Assembly: GCF_900112285.1 (NCBI RefSeq)
Contig: NZ_FOKZ01000011.1
Span: forward strand, 89,706 to 153,705
Direction of reading: 5' to 3'
From: Polaromonas sp. OV174
Lineage (GTDB): Bacteria > Pseudomonadota > Gammaproteobacteria > Burkholderiales > Burkholderiaceae_C
DNA length: 64,000 nucleotides
Each line of letters opens with the position of its first letter. The first letter of the stretch is position 1. Made by a program: the position numbers and the translations under genes. Shown one piece after another: positions 47,597 through 57,252 of the stretch. The notes below the pieces were generated by a model. The model saw nothing but the letters and a program-made list of their open reading frames with translations, was not told the origin of the DNA and made no database searches.

Positions 47597-47640
47597 AAAC
47601 CCTGCGGAGAAATCAAATGACTGACTACTTCGCAGGGTTT
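47597..47640. terminator. Hairpin between the Bug gene and IS30 remnant
   Basis: Ten-base perfect arms, AAACCCTGCG at 47597-47606 and CGCAGGGTTT at 47631-47640, with a 24-base loop. It would serve transcription from either direction; role uncertain. Confidence 0.4.
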
Positions 47641-47673
47641 CCCGTTGCACCACATTAGGTAGTACCCGTGCGC

Positions 47674-47778
47674 TCAGTTCAGGTCGAGCTTTGACTTCTG
47701 CGCAAGATCTTTCCATTTACGGGTATCGTTAGCAACGAATTCCTGAATCTCCTTTGGACTGCCCTTGACGGATACAGA
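47674..47778 (-). pseudogene. C-terminal tail of a second Bug/TctC receptor gene
   Basis: About 34 residues, VKGSPKEIQEFVANDTRKWK and DLAQKSKLDLN, match the standard TctC/Bug terminus. They are fused in frame to the truncated IS30 transposase, so the IS30 sequence has replaced the front of this gene. The intact Bug protein at 46485-47441 has a different C-terminus, so this is the relic of a separate gene. Confidence 0.8.
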
Positions 47779-48219
47779 CCATTGGCATTGGAGCTTACCA
47801 GCCACAATGTTCGCCAGCTTTCGGTTCTCCACCAGTTTGCAAGTCTTGGGGCGAAGTGCCCGATCCCAGGCAGCCTGATCTGCCTGAGTGGCCCGATAGC
47901 ACCCTGTGCCACCGTTGCGCCAGATCTCACGGCTGATGGTCGATGGCGCTCGCTTGAGAAGTATTGCGATTGAGCGGATTGACTGGCCTGCCACCACAGC
48001 GCGCGATATTTCTTCTCGTTCAGCTAACGTCAGCGCCAGTCTTGACCGGCAACGCTCTGGCGGGCGTATCCCACCCGTCTCAGCCAAGATGCCGCGTACT
48101 GATCCGTGATTCCTATCGAATAGCTGGGCTATCTGTTGGAGAGATTCGCCTTTCTTCCAGCGCTCCCACATTAAAGCTTTCTGGCTTTGCGTGTAATAGA
48201 TCCGTGGTCTTTGCTTCAT
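47779..48219 (-). pseudogene. IS30-family transposase, N-terminal part
   Basis: Starts MKQRPRIYYTQSQKALMWER and contains the IS30 helix-turn-helix LTLAEREEISRAVVAGQSIR and SIAILLKRAPSTISREI, then ends KLANIVAGKLQCQW where an intact protein would continue into the DDE catalytic domain. The ribosome site (GGAG) and the element's outer end (TGTTGCATCGACCGGTTGAA at about 48257) are still present. The catalytic half is lost. Confidence 0.88.
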
Positions 48220-48608
48220 CTGCAACACTCCTTCTGCTTACGCAGTGTTTAGTGTGTTGCATCGACCGGTTGAATCCGCCGTCGAGAGCACCAGTTCGCA
48301 ATCGGCGTCAGCGGACGTTCAAGATGAAGTCCCGCAGCTGTATGTTCCCGACGTCGGCTGTACATCTGAAACCGGCCATCGGGCCTGCGAGGATCGCTGG
48401 CTCTCGGATGACCGCTGTTGGACACAGACCGTGAGGTCACAGTCCGGCCAGGGCCGACCGCAACCGCTGCTCTGCTGACATCCAAGCTGCAATCGTTAGA
48501 TGGCGGCTTTGGGCCCGATGCCGCCGGTCACAGCTCTAGCTTGAAGGCCGGCGTGCAGTCTGAAGCGGTCATATCCCAGACCGTTGCAGCGGCAGTAAGG
48601 TGTTCCGG
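48220..48608. other. IS30 terminal repeat and unassigned DNA
   Basis: The IS30-type end lies at about 48255-48280 (GTGTTGCATCGACCGGTTGA). The remaining 330 bases to the PLD gene show no supported gene. Confidence 0.5.
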
Positions 48609-49154
48609 TCAACTCACCGAACCAGGGATCACCACCAACCGAACCAACTGTTCACGTGCGGCCGAAATACGCATCCAGACCACAAGCACATTCTCCGAAT
48701 TCGATTTAGCTGCAGCTTGGCTGTAGTTGAATGAGCCCGTCTCTGTGTGCTTGCCGTCCACCACGATGTACTTGTCGTGATGGATCGCATAAGACGAGAT
48801 CACCCGCGTCGGTATTCCGGCGCCAACCACCAGATTCATCGCCGCTATGTTGGCTTTGCCACGGTTGCCTTTGTCGTCGAGCAACACAGACACGTCGATG
48901 CCGCGCCGCTTCGCGGCGATCAGGGCGCGGACAACCGCCGGTGACGTGAAGGAATAGCCCGCCAACCGGATCGATTGCCTCGCACTGTCGATCACCTTGA
49001 GCACCAAGGCTTCCGCGTTCGCTTCAGGCGAAAACGCCACTTCGACTTGTTGGCTGGACGGCAGGGCGCCTGGTGTGCTGGCACAGCCCGCAAAAAGGAC
49101 AACCGCGAAACCCAGAATGGTGCGTCGTGTGGCGGGAACGAACGAAGATCTCAT
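48609..49154 (-). CDS. Phospholipase D-like nuclease with lipoprotein-type signal
   Basis: A 181-residue protein from the ATG at 49154. The N-terminus (RRTILGFAVVLFAGCAST) has a lipobox-like FAGC, so it may be anchored to a membrane or secreted. A single HKD motif, HHDKYIVVDGKHTETGSFNYS, resembles the plasmid-borne Nuc endonuclease family, which dimerises to form one active site. The usual C-terminus after ENVLVVW differs (MRISAAREQLVRLVVIPG), which suggests a frameshift or truncation. Cargo near the left transposon end, without operon partners. Confidence 0.8.
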   Translation of the reverse strand: MRSSFVPATRRTILGFAVVLFAGCASTPGALPSSQQVEVAFSPEANAEALVLKVIDSARQSIRLAGYSFTSPAVVRALIAAKRRGIDVSVLLDDKGNRGKANIAAMNLVVGAGIPTRVISSYAIHHDKYIVVDGKHTETGSFNYSQAAAKSNSENVLVVWMRISAAREQLVRLVVIPGSVS

Positions 49155-49823
49155 GTATTGCTCAAGTTGAAGCCGCGACTTTAGCAAGCCTCGCCCAAGC
49201 TAAAGGCTCGCGCCAATGCGGATTTGGCGCCTGTTTCTCAGGATTGCGTCTAACAGAGAGAATGAGGGGGGTAGCAGCAAATTTGCGTTGCGCTTAATTC
49301 GCGACAGAAGAAATGACGTAAGTTATTGTTATTAAACAGTTTTTCTGGGCAATTTTTTGCGCTTAACTCGTTCCGTGCCCAGCAGATCAGCATTCCCGCT
49401 ACACATCAAACGGGCTTCCTCGAAGCGCCGTCCCAGTGGGTACGCATCCGTTTTCTTGAGAACGCAGCCAAGCATGTGCTGGTACCCTGCTTGCAAGAGC
49501 ACGGTGAGCTTGCCCAGACAACGATGACGCCGGCGTGCACCAGCTTGGCCAGCGTTCAGGGTTTCTAAGTCGACATTTGGACAGATAGCCAAGCCAGTCG
49601 TGCACGCTTCCCCGGCGCACCCCCGGCGATCAATGGACGGCGCACGCTTCTTGGTTGCCCGACGGCGGCAGCAAAACTCGCATCGTGCGGGCGCTCTATG
49701 TAAAAGAGGGAGAAGTGAGAAGAAACACGGGACATGCACCCTAACGCTTCTTCAATCCGGCGAACTGGGCTCACGCAGTCTGCGCACGCCAGCAGCAGCA
49801 TGCGTATCGTCCTGGTGCTAGCG
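49155..49823. other. Unassigned DNA near the MFS-side transposon end
   Basis: About 670 bases. Minus-strand frames between 49332 and 49801 (one contains LLQAGYQHMLGCVLKKTDAY and ends KRKKLPRKTV) show no family I recognise, have no convincing ribosome site, and overlap each other. They might be decayed coding DNA. Confidence 0.4.
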
Positions 49824-49910
49824 GCGGTACGCTTAATTGTCTTTTGTGTTGGCCACGGTACGCTTAATTGTCTTTAAGTGCCTCTGTGGCGGTATTCTTA
49901 ATTGTCTCTA
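49824..49910. repeat. MFS-side transposon end: three TnsB-site-like repeats
   Basis: Three inward-facing copies: GGCGGTACGCTTAATTGTCT (about 49824-49843), CACGGTACGCTTAATTGTCT (about 49854-49873) and GGCGGTATTCTTAATTGTCT (about 49889-49908). The reverse complement of the third nearly equals the 20425-20450 repeat at the other end. Three spaced sites parallel the left end of Tn7. Confidence 0.85.
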
Positions 49911-49914
49911 GCCA

Positions 49915-49920
49915 GAACTG
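49915..49920. repeat. Probable target-site duplication, MFS side
   Basis: GAACTG, matching 20365-20370 at the opposite junction. Confidence 0.65.
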
Positions 49921-49958
49921 GTCTTCGGGGCTGATCCCCCAAAGCGAATCCTGTGAGT

Positions 49959-51209
49959 TTAACTGGCCGGCCGGCCCAACGGCTCAGCACCAGAAACCAC
50001 GGCCGCCACATGGCGACCGGGCGCCTTCATGGGCCAGGCCACCAGCAACCACAGCAGCATCAGGCCGCCGCAAACCAGGAACAGCCCCTGGGGGCCGTGG
50101 GTTTTGGTGATCCAGCCGCCGAGCGCGCCGCCGGCAAAAAAGCCCAGCGACTGCAAGGTGTTGTAGACCCCCAGCGCCGCGCCGCGCGCATGCGGCGGCG
50201 CCAGCCGCGAGGCCAGGCTGGGCTGGCTCGCCTCCAGCACATTGAAGCCGCAAAAAAACAGCACCAGCAACACGCCCAACAGGCCCAGACCGGGCCCGAC
50301 CGGTGCCGACACCGCCCACAGCAAGCCGCCCTGCACCAAAAAGATCAGGCTCACCGCACCCAGGAAAACGGCGCGCAGATAACCCCGCTTTTCCAGCGGA
50401 AACAGCGTCATGCCCATGACCAAAAAGGAAGCTAGTACGGCGGGCAGATAGACCTGCCAGTGTCGCGTTTTCTCCAGCCCCGCGGCCACCAGTAGCGCCG
50501 GAATGGCCATCCACATGGCCAGTTGCACGGCATGCAGCACAAACACGCCAAAATCCAGCCGCAGCAGCGCCGGGTCTTTCAGCACCTCCAGTACGCTGCC
50601 GCGCGAGGGCTGGCTGTGCTTGAGCGGCTCGGCCGGCACCCACCACAGCACGACGGCGATGCCGACCAGAGCCAGCGCGCCGGTCAGGGCAAAAATGCCG
50701 TACAAACCAATGGCACCGGCCAGCCACGGCGCCAGCAGCAGCGACAGCGCAAACATCAGGGCAATGCTGCCGCCCACCAGCGCCATCGCCTTGGTGCGCA
50801 CTTCATCGCGGGTGCAATCGGCCAGCAGCGCGGTGACGGCGGCAGAAATAGCGCCCGCGCCCTGCAGCGAACGGCCGGCCGTCAGCCAGTTCAGGTCGGG
50901 CGCCCAGGCGGCGACAAAGCTGCCCAGAGCAAACATCAGCAGCCCGACAATCATCACGCGCTTGCGGCCCCACCAGTCCGAAGCCAGGCCAAACGGGATT
51001 TGCAAAAAGCCCTGGGTCAAGCCGTAAATGCCCATGGCCAGGCCGACGCGGGCCGGGTCATCGCCGCCTGGATAGCGGGCGGCCTCCAGCGCAAACACCG
51101 GCAGCACCAGAAACAGGCCCAGCATGCGCAGGGCAAAAATCGAAGCCAGGGACAAGCTGGCACGCCGCTCGGTGGCGGTCATCGGAAACGATGGGGCAGC
51201 AGAAGACAC
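49959..51209 (-). CDS. Major facilitator superfamily transporter
   Basis: Twelve-helix exporter-type MFS protein of 416 residues. Visible are FLVLPVFALEAARYPGGDDP, the loop-2/3 motif GLASDWWGRKRVMIVG and helix-rich hydrophobic blocks throughout; relatives are annotated as drug/sugar efflux (YajR-like). It lies between uvrA (divergent, 113 bases away) and, before the transposon arrived, ssb. The start may be GTG at 51209 or the ATG at 51182 (MTATERRASL). Substrate unknown. Confidence 0.88.
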   Translation of the reverse strand: MSSAAPSFPMTATERRASLSLASIFALRMLGLFLVLPVFALEAARYPGGDDPARVGLAMGIYGLTQGFLQIPFGLASDWWGRKRVMIVGLLMFALGSFVAAWAPDLNWLTAGRSLQGAGAISAAVTALLADCTRDEVRTKAMALVGGSIALMFALSLLLAPWLAGAIGLYGIFALTGALALVGIAVVLWWVPAEPLKHSQPSRGSVLEVLKDPALLRLDFGVFVLHAVQLAMWMAIPALLVAAGLEKTRHWQVYLPAVLASFLVMGMTLFPLEKRGYLRAVFLGAVSLIFLVQGGLLWAVSAPVGPGLGLLGVLLVLFFCGFNVLEASQPSLASRLAPPHARGAALGVYNTLQSLGFFAGGALGGWITKTHGPQGLFLVCGGLMLLWLLVAWPMKAPGRHVAAVVSGAEPLGRPAS

Positions 51210-51322
51210 GGATAAAAGATCTGAAAAGGTAGGATTTCGGCGACATCAGCCGTCATGGCGGGTTCAGGCGCCGTTTTACGGCGGTATCACCGGCCGCACC
51301 GACGGGTACACAGACGTCTATT

Positions 51323-54300
51323 GTGCTTGAAACGGTGCTTCGGTCTATGATGGAAAGTTTTGCGGCGCCCCATCCTGTGAACCATCCCAACGACAGCAAG
51401 TACCTTGCCAGTGTGCTGGCAACCCAGCGCATCAGCATACGCGGGGCGCGCACGCACAACCTCAAGAACATAGACCTGGATATTCCGCGCAACCAGCTGG
51501 TGGTGATCACCGGCCTGAGCGGTTCGGGCAAGTCCAGCCTGGCCTTTGACACCCTGTATGCCGAGGGCCAGCGCCGTTACGTTGAAAGTCTGAGCACTTA
51601 CGCGCGGCAGTTCCTGCAGCTGATGGACAAACCCGACGTGGACATGATCGAAGGCCTGTCGCCGGCGATTTCCATCGAACAAAAGGCCACTTCGCACAAC
51701 CCACGCTCCACTGTCGGCACGGTGACCGAGATCCACGACTACCTGCGCCTGCTGTTTGCCCGCGCCGGCACGCCCTTTTGCCCCGAGCACGACCTGCCGC
51801 TGCAGGCGCAAAGCGTCAGCGAGATGGTCGATACCGTGCTGGCCTTGCCCGAAGACACCAAGCTGATGATCCTGGCGCCGGTGGCGCGTGAACGCAAGGG
51901 CGAGTTTGTCGACCTGTTTGCCGAGATGCAGGCCCAGGGCTATGTACGCTTTCGCGTCGATGGCACGGCCTACGAATTTAACGAACTGCCGGCGCTGAAG
52001 AAAACCGAGAAGCACAACATCGACGTTGTGATAGACCGCGTCAAGGTGCGCGCCGACCTGCAGCAGCGCCTGGCCGAAAGCTTCGAGGCCGCGCTGCGGC
52101 TGGCCGAGGGCAAGGCCCTGGCGCTGGAGATGGACACGGGGAAAGAGCACCTTTTTAGTGCCAAATTTTCCTGCCCGGTCTGCAGCTACAGCCTGAGCGA
52201 GATGGAGCCGCGGCTGTTCTCCTTCAACTCGCCGGTGGGCGCCTGCCCCAGCTGCGACGGGCTGGGCCACATGGAGTTTTTCGACCCGGCACGGGTGGTG
52301 GCCTTTCCCTCGCTGAGCCTGGCCAGCGGCGCCGTCAAGGGCTGGGACAGGCGCAATGCCTATTACTTCTCCATGCTGGAGAGTCTGGCCAGCCACTACA
52401 AATTTGACATCGATACGGCCTATGAAGACTTGCCTGAAAACGTTCAACAAGTGGTGCTGCACGGCTCTGGCGAAGAAGACATCAAGTTCAGCTATGTGAT
52501 GGAGTCTGGCAACTCCGCTGGCAAGAAGGTCAGCAAGAAGCACCCCTTCGAAGGCGTGATCACCAACTTTGAACGCCGTTACCGCGAGACCGATTCCGCC
52601 GTCGTACGCGAAGATCTGTCGCGTTACCGCAGCCTGCAGGCCTGCCCCGAATGCGCCGGCACACGCCTGCGCAAAGAGGCCCGCCATGTCTATCTGGTCG
52701 GCAAGTCCGCAGGCGAGGCTGCGGCGCCGGCGCGCAAAGCGATTTATGAAATCAGCCACATCACCCTGCGCGAGAGCTTTGACTACTTCAACACGCTGCG
52801 CATGGAAGGCGCCAAGGCCGAGATCGCCGACAAGGTGGTGCGCGAAATCGGCCTGCGCCTGAAGTTTCTCAACGACGTGGGCCTCAATTACCTGAGCCTG
52901 GACCGCAGCGCCGAAACGCTCTCGGGCGGTGAGTCGCAACGGATCCGCCTGGCCTCGCAAATCGGCTCCGGCCTGACCGGCGTGATGTATGTGCTGGACG
53001 AGCCCAGCATAGGCCTGCACCAGCGCGATAACGACCGCCTGATAGGCACGCTCAAACACCTGCGCGACATCGGCAACAGCGTGCTGGTGGTCGAGCACGA
53101 CGAAGACATGATTCGCGCCGCCGACCACGTGATCGATATGGGCCCAGGCGCCGGCATTCACGGCGGCCGCGTCATGGCGCAAGGCACGTTTGAAGAGGTG
53201 CAGGCCAACCCCGATTCGCTGACCGGCAAGTATCTGGCGCAGACGCTGAAGATCGCCGTGCCTGCGCGCCGCACGCCCTGGCTGCCCACCGTGAAAGCGG
53301 TGCAAGCAGTCGAGAAAAAGAAGCTGTCGCGCTTTCCGCTCAGCCCGCAAGCGGAGCGCCGCGCCGCACGCGAGGCCCAGCACCTGGCGACCCAGGGCGA
53401 CATGCAGGCGCTGCGCGTCGTCAATGCCAGCGGCCACAACCTCAAGGGCGTGAGCGTGGAGTTTCCCGTTGGCCTGCTGACCTGCGTGACCGGCGTGTCC
53501 GGCTCGGGCAAGTCCACGCTGGTCAACGACACGCTGTATGCCGCCGTGGCGCGCACGCTGTACCGCGCGCATGACGAGCCCGCGCCGCACGAAAGCATTG
53601 AAGGCATAGAGCATTTCGACAAGGTCATCAACGTCGACCAGTCGCCGATAGGCCGCACGCCGCGCAGCAACCCGGCCACCTACACCGGCCTATTCACGCC
53701 CATACGTGAGCTGATGGCGGAAATGAACACGGCACGCGAGCGTGGCTATGGCGCCGGGCGCTTTTCCTTCAACGTCGCCGGTGGCCGCTGCGAGGCCTGC
53801 CAGGGTGACGGCGTGGTGAAGGTGGAGATGCACTTTCTGCCCGATGTCTACGTGCCCTGCGATGTCTGCAAGGGTATGCGCTACAACCGCGAAACACTGG
53901 AGGTGCAGTACAAGGGCAAGAACATCGCCCAAATCCTGGACCTCACGGTCGAGACTGCCGCCGAGTTCTTCAAGGCCGTGCCTCACATCGCGCGCAAGCT
54001 GCACACCCTGCTGGACGTGGGCCTCTCCTACATCAAGCTGGGCCAGGCCGCTACCACGCTGTCGGGCGGCGAGGCGCAGCGCGTCAAGCTGGCGTTGGAA
54101 CTCAGCAAGCGCGACACCGGCCGAACCCTCTACATCCTGGATGAACCGACCACCGGCCTGCACTTTGCCGACATCGACCTGCTGCTCAAGGTGCTGCACC
54201 AGTTGCGCGATGCCGGCAACACGATTGTGGTGATTGAGCACAACCTCGACGTCATCAAGACGGCCGACTGGCTGATAGACATGGGCCCTGAGGGAGGCGC

Positions 54301-54394
54301 CGGAGGCGGCACGGTGGTGGGCGTTGGCACGCCCGAAGACATCGCCGCCAATCCCGACAGCCATACCGGCCGCTATCTGGCGCGCCTGCTCTGA
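51323..54394 (+). CDS. uvrA: UvrABC excision nuclease subunit A
   Basis: DNA-damage sensor ATPase of nucleotide-excision repair, about 1000 residues. Two ABC halves are complete: [20 protein letters not shown] with [20 protein letters not shown] and [10 protein letters not shown], then [16 protein letters not shown] with [20 protein letters not shown] and [10 protein letters not shown]. Zinc modules appear as CPVCSYSL / CPSCDGLGH and CEACQGDGV / CDVCKGMR. The start is uncertain: GTG at 51323 or ATG at 51347/51350, none with a strong ribosome site. The uvrA-MFS-ssb order is typical of Burkholderiales. Confidence 0.96.
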   Translation: MLETVLRSMMESFAAPHPVNHPNDSKYLASVLATQRISIRGARTHNLKNIDLDIPRNQLVVITGLSGSGKSSLAFDTLYAEGQRRYVESLSTYARQFLQLMDKPDVDMIEGLSPAISIEQKATSHNPRSTVGTVTEIHDYLRLLFARAGTPFCPEHDLPLQAQSVSEMVDTVLALPEDTKLMILAPVARERKGEFVDLFAEMQAQGYVRFRVDGTAYEFNELPALKKTEKHNIDVVIDRVKVRADLQQRLAESFEAALRLAEGKALALEMDTGKEHLFSAKFSCPVCSYSLSEMEPRLFSFNSPVGACPSCDGLGHMEFFDPARVVAFPSLSLASGAVKGWDRRNAYYFSMLESLASHYKFDIDTAYEDLPENVQQVVLHGSGEEDIKFSYVMESGNSAGKKVSKKHPFEGVITNFERRYRETDSAVVREDLSRYRSLQACPECAGTRLRKEARHVYLVGKSAGEAAAPARKAIYEISHITLRESFDYFNTLRMEGAKAEIADKVVREIGLRLKFLNDVGLNYLSLDRSAETLSGGESQRIRLASQIGSGLTGVMYVLDEPSIGLHQRDNDRLIGTLKHLRDIGNSVLVVEHDEDMIRAADHVIDMGPGAGIHGGRVMAQGTFEEVQANPDSLTGKYLAQTLKIAVPARRTPWLPTVKAVQAVEKKKLSRFPLSPQAERRAAREAQHLATQGDMQALRVVNASGHNLKGVSVEFPVGLLTCVTGVSGSGKSTLVNDTLYAAVARTLYRAHDEPAPHESIEGIEHFDKVINVDQSPIGRTPRSNPATYTGLFTPIRELMAEMNTARERGYGAGRFSFNVAGGRCEACQGDGVVKVEMHFLPDVYVPCDVCKGMRYNRETLEVQYKGKNIAQILDLTVETAAEFFKAVPHIARKLHTLLDVGLSYIKLGQAATTLSGGEAQRVKLALELSKRDTGRTLYILDEPTTGLHFADIDLLLKVLHQLRDAGNTIVVIEHNLDVIKTADWLIDMGPEGGAGGGTVVGVGTPEDIAANPDSHTGRYLARLL

Positions 54395-54445
54395 TTTTTT
54401 TGCCGCTCGACGTGTGACGCGTCAGTGCCTACAGGAGATTCTCCC

Positions 54446-55387
54446 TTGAACAGTCCTTCCATTTTCACCCGCCGCAAAGTGGTGTTTCTCATCGCCACCC
54501 TGTGCTGCCTGCTCTGGGGCAGCGCCTACCCGGCCATCAAGAACGGCTATGCGCTGTTCAACATTGCCGCCGATGACATCCCTTCCAAACTGGTGTTTGC
54601 CGGCTACCGCTTTCTCTTCGCCGGCCTGGTGCTGTTGGTGATTGCCGCAGCGGGCAAAAAAACGCTGGCGCTGAGCCGCCGCACCCTGGGCCAGGTGACG
54701 CTGCTGGGCCTGACCCAGACCAGCTTGCAGTATGTGTTCTTCTACATCGGGCTGGCCTACGCCACCGGCGTGAAAAGCTCCATCATGAACGCCACCGGCA
54801 CTTTTTTCAGCGTGCTGCTGGCCCACTACATCTACAAAAACGACAAGCTCAGCTTTAACAAGGTCCTGGGTTGCATCGTCGGCTTTATTGGCGTGATGGT
54901 GGTCAACTTCAGCGCCGGCCTCTTGAGCTTTGATTTCACGCTGCTGGGCGAGGGCTTTGTCGTGATCGCCGCCTTTGTGCTGTCGGCCGCCAGTATTTAC
55001 GGCAAAAAGGTGTCGCAGCATGTCGACTCGGTGGTACTGACCGGCTATCAGTTGGCCATAGGCGGTCTGGCGCTGCTGCTGATAGGCTTTGCCGCCGGCG
55101 GCACGCTGACCGGCTTCAGCTTCAAATCCACTGCCCTGCTGGCCTACCTGGTGATTCTGTCGTCAGCGGCGTTTTCACTCTGGACCATCTTGCTTAAGTA
55201 CAACCGGGTCAGCATGGTCACCGTCTTCAACTTCATGGTTCCGGTGTTCGGCACCCTGCTGTCGGCACTGTTCCTGAACGAGAGCTTTCTGGAATGGAAG
55301 AACGGCCTGGCGCTGTTGCTGGTCTGCTACGGTATCTGGTTGGTGACCAAGGAAGAAAAGCCCGTGCCGGTGCTGGCAAAAAGCTGA
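54446..55387 (+). CDS. DMT-family (EamA) transporter
   Basis: Drug/metabolite-transporter protein with ten predicted helices in two EamA repeats, about 313 residues: VVFLIATLCCLLWGSAYPAIK at the first helix, AYATGVKSSIMNATGTFFSV ending repeat 1, and FMVPVFGTLLSALFLNESF in repeat 2. The TTG at 54446 has GGAG eight bases upstream and is preferred to the GTG at 54425. It starts 52 bases after uvrA. Substrate unknown. Confidence 0.87.
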   Translation: MNSPSIFTRRKVVFLIATLCCLLWGSAYPAIKNGYALFNIAADDIPSKLVFAGYRFLFAGLVLLVIAAAGKKTLALSRRTLGQVTLLGLTQTSLQYVFFYIGLAYATGVKSSIMNATGTFFSVLLAHYIYKNDKLSFNKVLGCIVGFIGVMVVNFSAGLLSFDFTLLGEGFVVIAAFVLSAASIYGKKVSQHVDSVVLTGYQLAIGGLALLLIGFAAGGTLTGFSFKSTALLAYLVILSSAAFSLWTILLKYNRVSMVTVFNFMVPVFGTLLSALFLNESFLEWKNGLALLLVCYGIWLVTKEEKPVPVLAKS

Positions 55388-55630
55388 TGGCGGCTGGGCC
55401 GGGACAGACGCCCGCGGCACGCGCATCCGGAAATCATCGGGCAAGGGCGGCACAACCCAAGGTAACTACGCATTGACGGGAAAGCCCTCAAAGGCGAAAT
55501 TCGCAGCTTTGGTAGCTCGGCAAGGTCTGTGACCCAAAGGCGAATGCAGGCATGATTCCTGCATGCCTGCAAATCGCGTCAACAGCGCTGCCCTGCATGT
55601 CGGTCAACCCTAACCAAGAATGCCATCTTG
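55388..55630. other. Promoter region of the second peptide importer
   Basis: About 240 bases without a gene, ending in the ribosome-site region of the binding-protein gene. No clear terminator or operator was recognised. Confidence 0.4.
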
Positions 55631-57244
55631 ATGAAATTCCCGTCTTTCCCCATCTCCCGCCGCCTGCTTGGCGCCACGGCCGCTGCGGCCCTGCTGGCTT
55701 GTTACGGCACGGGGGCCTTGGCGGCCACGCCCAAAGACACGCTGGTGGTGGCCTTCGCGTTTGACGACATCATCACCATGGATCCGGCCGAAGTCTTTGA
55801 GCTGTCCGGTGGTGAAATCATGGGCAACACCTATGACCGGCTGGTGCGGCTGGACATCAACGACCCGTCCAAGTTGATCGGCGACGTGGCCAAGTCCTGG
55901 ACCGTATCGCCAGACGGCAAGACCTTCACCTTCGAGCTCAAGCCCGGGCTGAAGTTTGCCTCCGGCAATCCGCTGACCGCCGAGGAGGTGGTGTATTCGC
56001 TGCACCGCGCCGTCATGCTGGACAAATCCCCAGCCTTCATCCTGACCCAGTTCGGCTTCAGCAAGGACAAGGTCAAGGACAGGATCAAGCAGACCGGCCC
56101 GCTGACGCTGACCCTGGAAACCGACAAGGCCTTTGCGCCCACCTTTGTACTGAACTGCCTGACGGCCAATATCGGCGCCATCGTCGACAAGAAACTGCTG
56201 CAGTCCAAGGAGCAAAACGGTGACTGGGGCTATGGCTGGCTGAAAACCAACTATGCCGGTTCCGGCCCACTGAAACTGCGCGAATGGCGCGCCAACGAAA
56301 TCGTTGCCATGGAGCGCAACGACAATTACTACGGCGACAAGTCCAAGCCGGCCCGCGTGATTTACCGCCACGTCAAGGAAGCCGCCACGCAGCGCCTGCT
56401 GCTGGAAAAGGGCGATATCGACATTGCCCGCAACCTCAGCCCGCAAGACATCGCCACACTGGCCAACAACAAGGACATCAAGCTCGCCTCCGCGCCCAAG
56501 GGCACGGTTTACTACATCAGCCTGAACCAGAAAAACCCCACGCTGGCCAAGCCCGAGGTGCGCGAGGCCATGAAGTGGCTGATTGACTACTCGGCCATAG
56601 GCGACACGCTGATCAAGAACATCGGCGTGATTCACCAGAATTTCCTGCCGGTCGGCCTGCTGGGCGCCAGCACGGAAATGCCCTACAAGCTGGACGTGGC
56701 CAAGGCCAAGGCGCTGCTGGCCAAGGCCGGCCTGCCCAACGGCTTCAAGGTCACTATTGACATGCGCACCGTCCAGCCGGTGCAGGGCATCGTCGAGGCC
56801 TTCCAACAAAATGCCAAGCTGGCCGGCATAGACATCGAGATCATCCCCGGCGACGGCAAGCAGACGCTGACCAAATACCGCGCCCGCACCCACGACATGT
56901 ACATCGGCCAATGGGGCGCCGACTACTGGGATCCGCACACCAATGCCGACACCTTCACGCGCAACCCCGACAACGCCGACGATGCCAAGGCCAAGCCGCT
57001 GGCCTGGCGCAATGCCTGGGCCATTCCCGAGCTGACCAAGAAATCGGACGCGGCGGTGCTCGAGCGCGATGCCGGCAAGCGCAAGCTCATGTACGAAGAG
57101 CTGCAGGCCGAATTCCGCAAGACCAGCCCCTTTGTCATGCTTTACCAGCAGACCGAGGTGGCGGCCTACCGCAGCAACCTTGATGGTCTGAAGCTGGGCC
57201 CCACCTTTGACACCAACTACATGTTTAAAGTAGCCAAGCGCTAA
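55631..57244 (+). CDS. Peptide-type ABC substrate-binding protein (SBP family 5), second system
   Basis: Periplasmic receptor of about 537 residues with an arginine-containing signal peptide (ISRRLLGATAAAALLACYGTGALA-A). TPKDTLVVAFAFDDIITMDP, EVFELSGGEIMGNTYDRLVR and AEEVVYSLHRAVMLDKSP are SBP_bac_5 features. The start is the ATG at 55631 (a TTG precedes it). It heads the plus-strand operon receptor, permease, permease, ATPase, ATPase, dipeptidase, thioesterase, and differs clearly from the receptor at 14375-15925. A di- or oligopeptide ligand is likely from the dipeptidase gene in the operon. Confidence 0.92.
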   Translation: MKFPSFPISRRLLGATAAAALLACYGTGALAATPKDTLVVAFAFDDIITMDPAEVFELSGGEIMGNTYDRLVRLDINDPSKLIGDVAKSWTVSPDGKTFTFELKPGLKFASGNPLTAEEVVYSLHRAVMLDKSPAFILTQFGFSKDKVKDRIKQTGPLTLTLETDKAFAPTFVLNCLTANIGAIVDKKLLQSKEQNGDWGYGWLKTNYAGSGPLKLREWRANEIVAMERNDNYYGDKSKPARVIYRHVKEAATQRLLLEKGDIDIARNLSPQDIATLANNKDIKLASAPKGTVYYISLNQKNPTLAKPEVREAMKWLIDYSAIGDTLIKNIGVIHQNFLPVGLLGASTEMPYKLDVAKAKALLAKAGLPNGFKVTIDMRTVQPVQGIVEAFQQNAKLAGIDIEIIPGDGKQTLTKYRARTHDMYIGQWGADYWDPHTNADTFTRNPDNADDAKAKPLAWRNAWAIPELTKKSDAAVLERDAGKRKLMYEELQAEFRKTSPFVMLYQQTEVAAYRSNLDGLKLGPTFDTNYMFKVAKR

Positions 57245-57252
57245 GACTGGCT

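Larger units (their letters stand above)
20371..49914. mobile_element. Tn7-like transposon, about 29.5 kb
   Basis: The element starts TGTAAAGG and ends TAGCCA. Subterminal repeats of a 20-bp motif (core AGACAATTAAG..TACCG) point inward from both ends: four between 20374 and 20480, three between 49824 and 49910. A tnsA-tnsB-tnsC-tniQ cassette lies at the ssb-proximal end, as in Tn7. The remaining 22 kb is cargo. Outside the element, ssb and the MFS-uvrA pair would be separated by only about 56 bases, which is the usual order in Burkholderiales. No CRISPR array or cas gene is seen, so this is not a CRISPR-associated transposon. Confidence 0.88.

Noticed and set aside
49332..49801. Minus-strand frames near the MFS-side transposon end (up to 135 codons)
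   Set aside because: They overlap in different frames, lack ribosome sites, and match no family I know. Listed only as unassigned DNA.
20371..49914. CRISPR-associated transposon
   Set aside because: No Cas12k, Cascade genes or spaced direct repeats are present. The 9-base array at 28536-28606 has no spacers.
51287..53614. A 775-codon open frame on the minus strand opposite uvrA
   Set aside because: It is the mirror frame of a GC-rich uvrA gene, has no family motifs, and its amino-acid make-up (Ala, Gly, Arg, His, Gln) is typical of antisense shadows.
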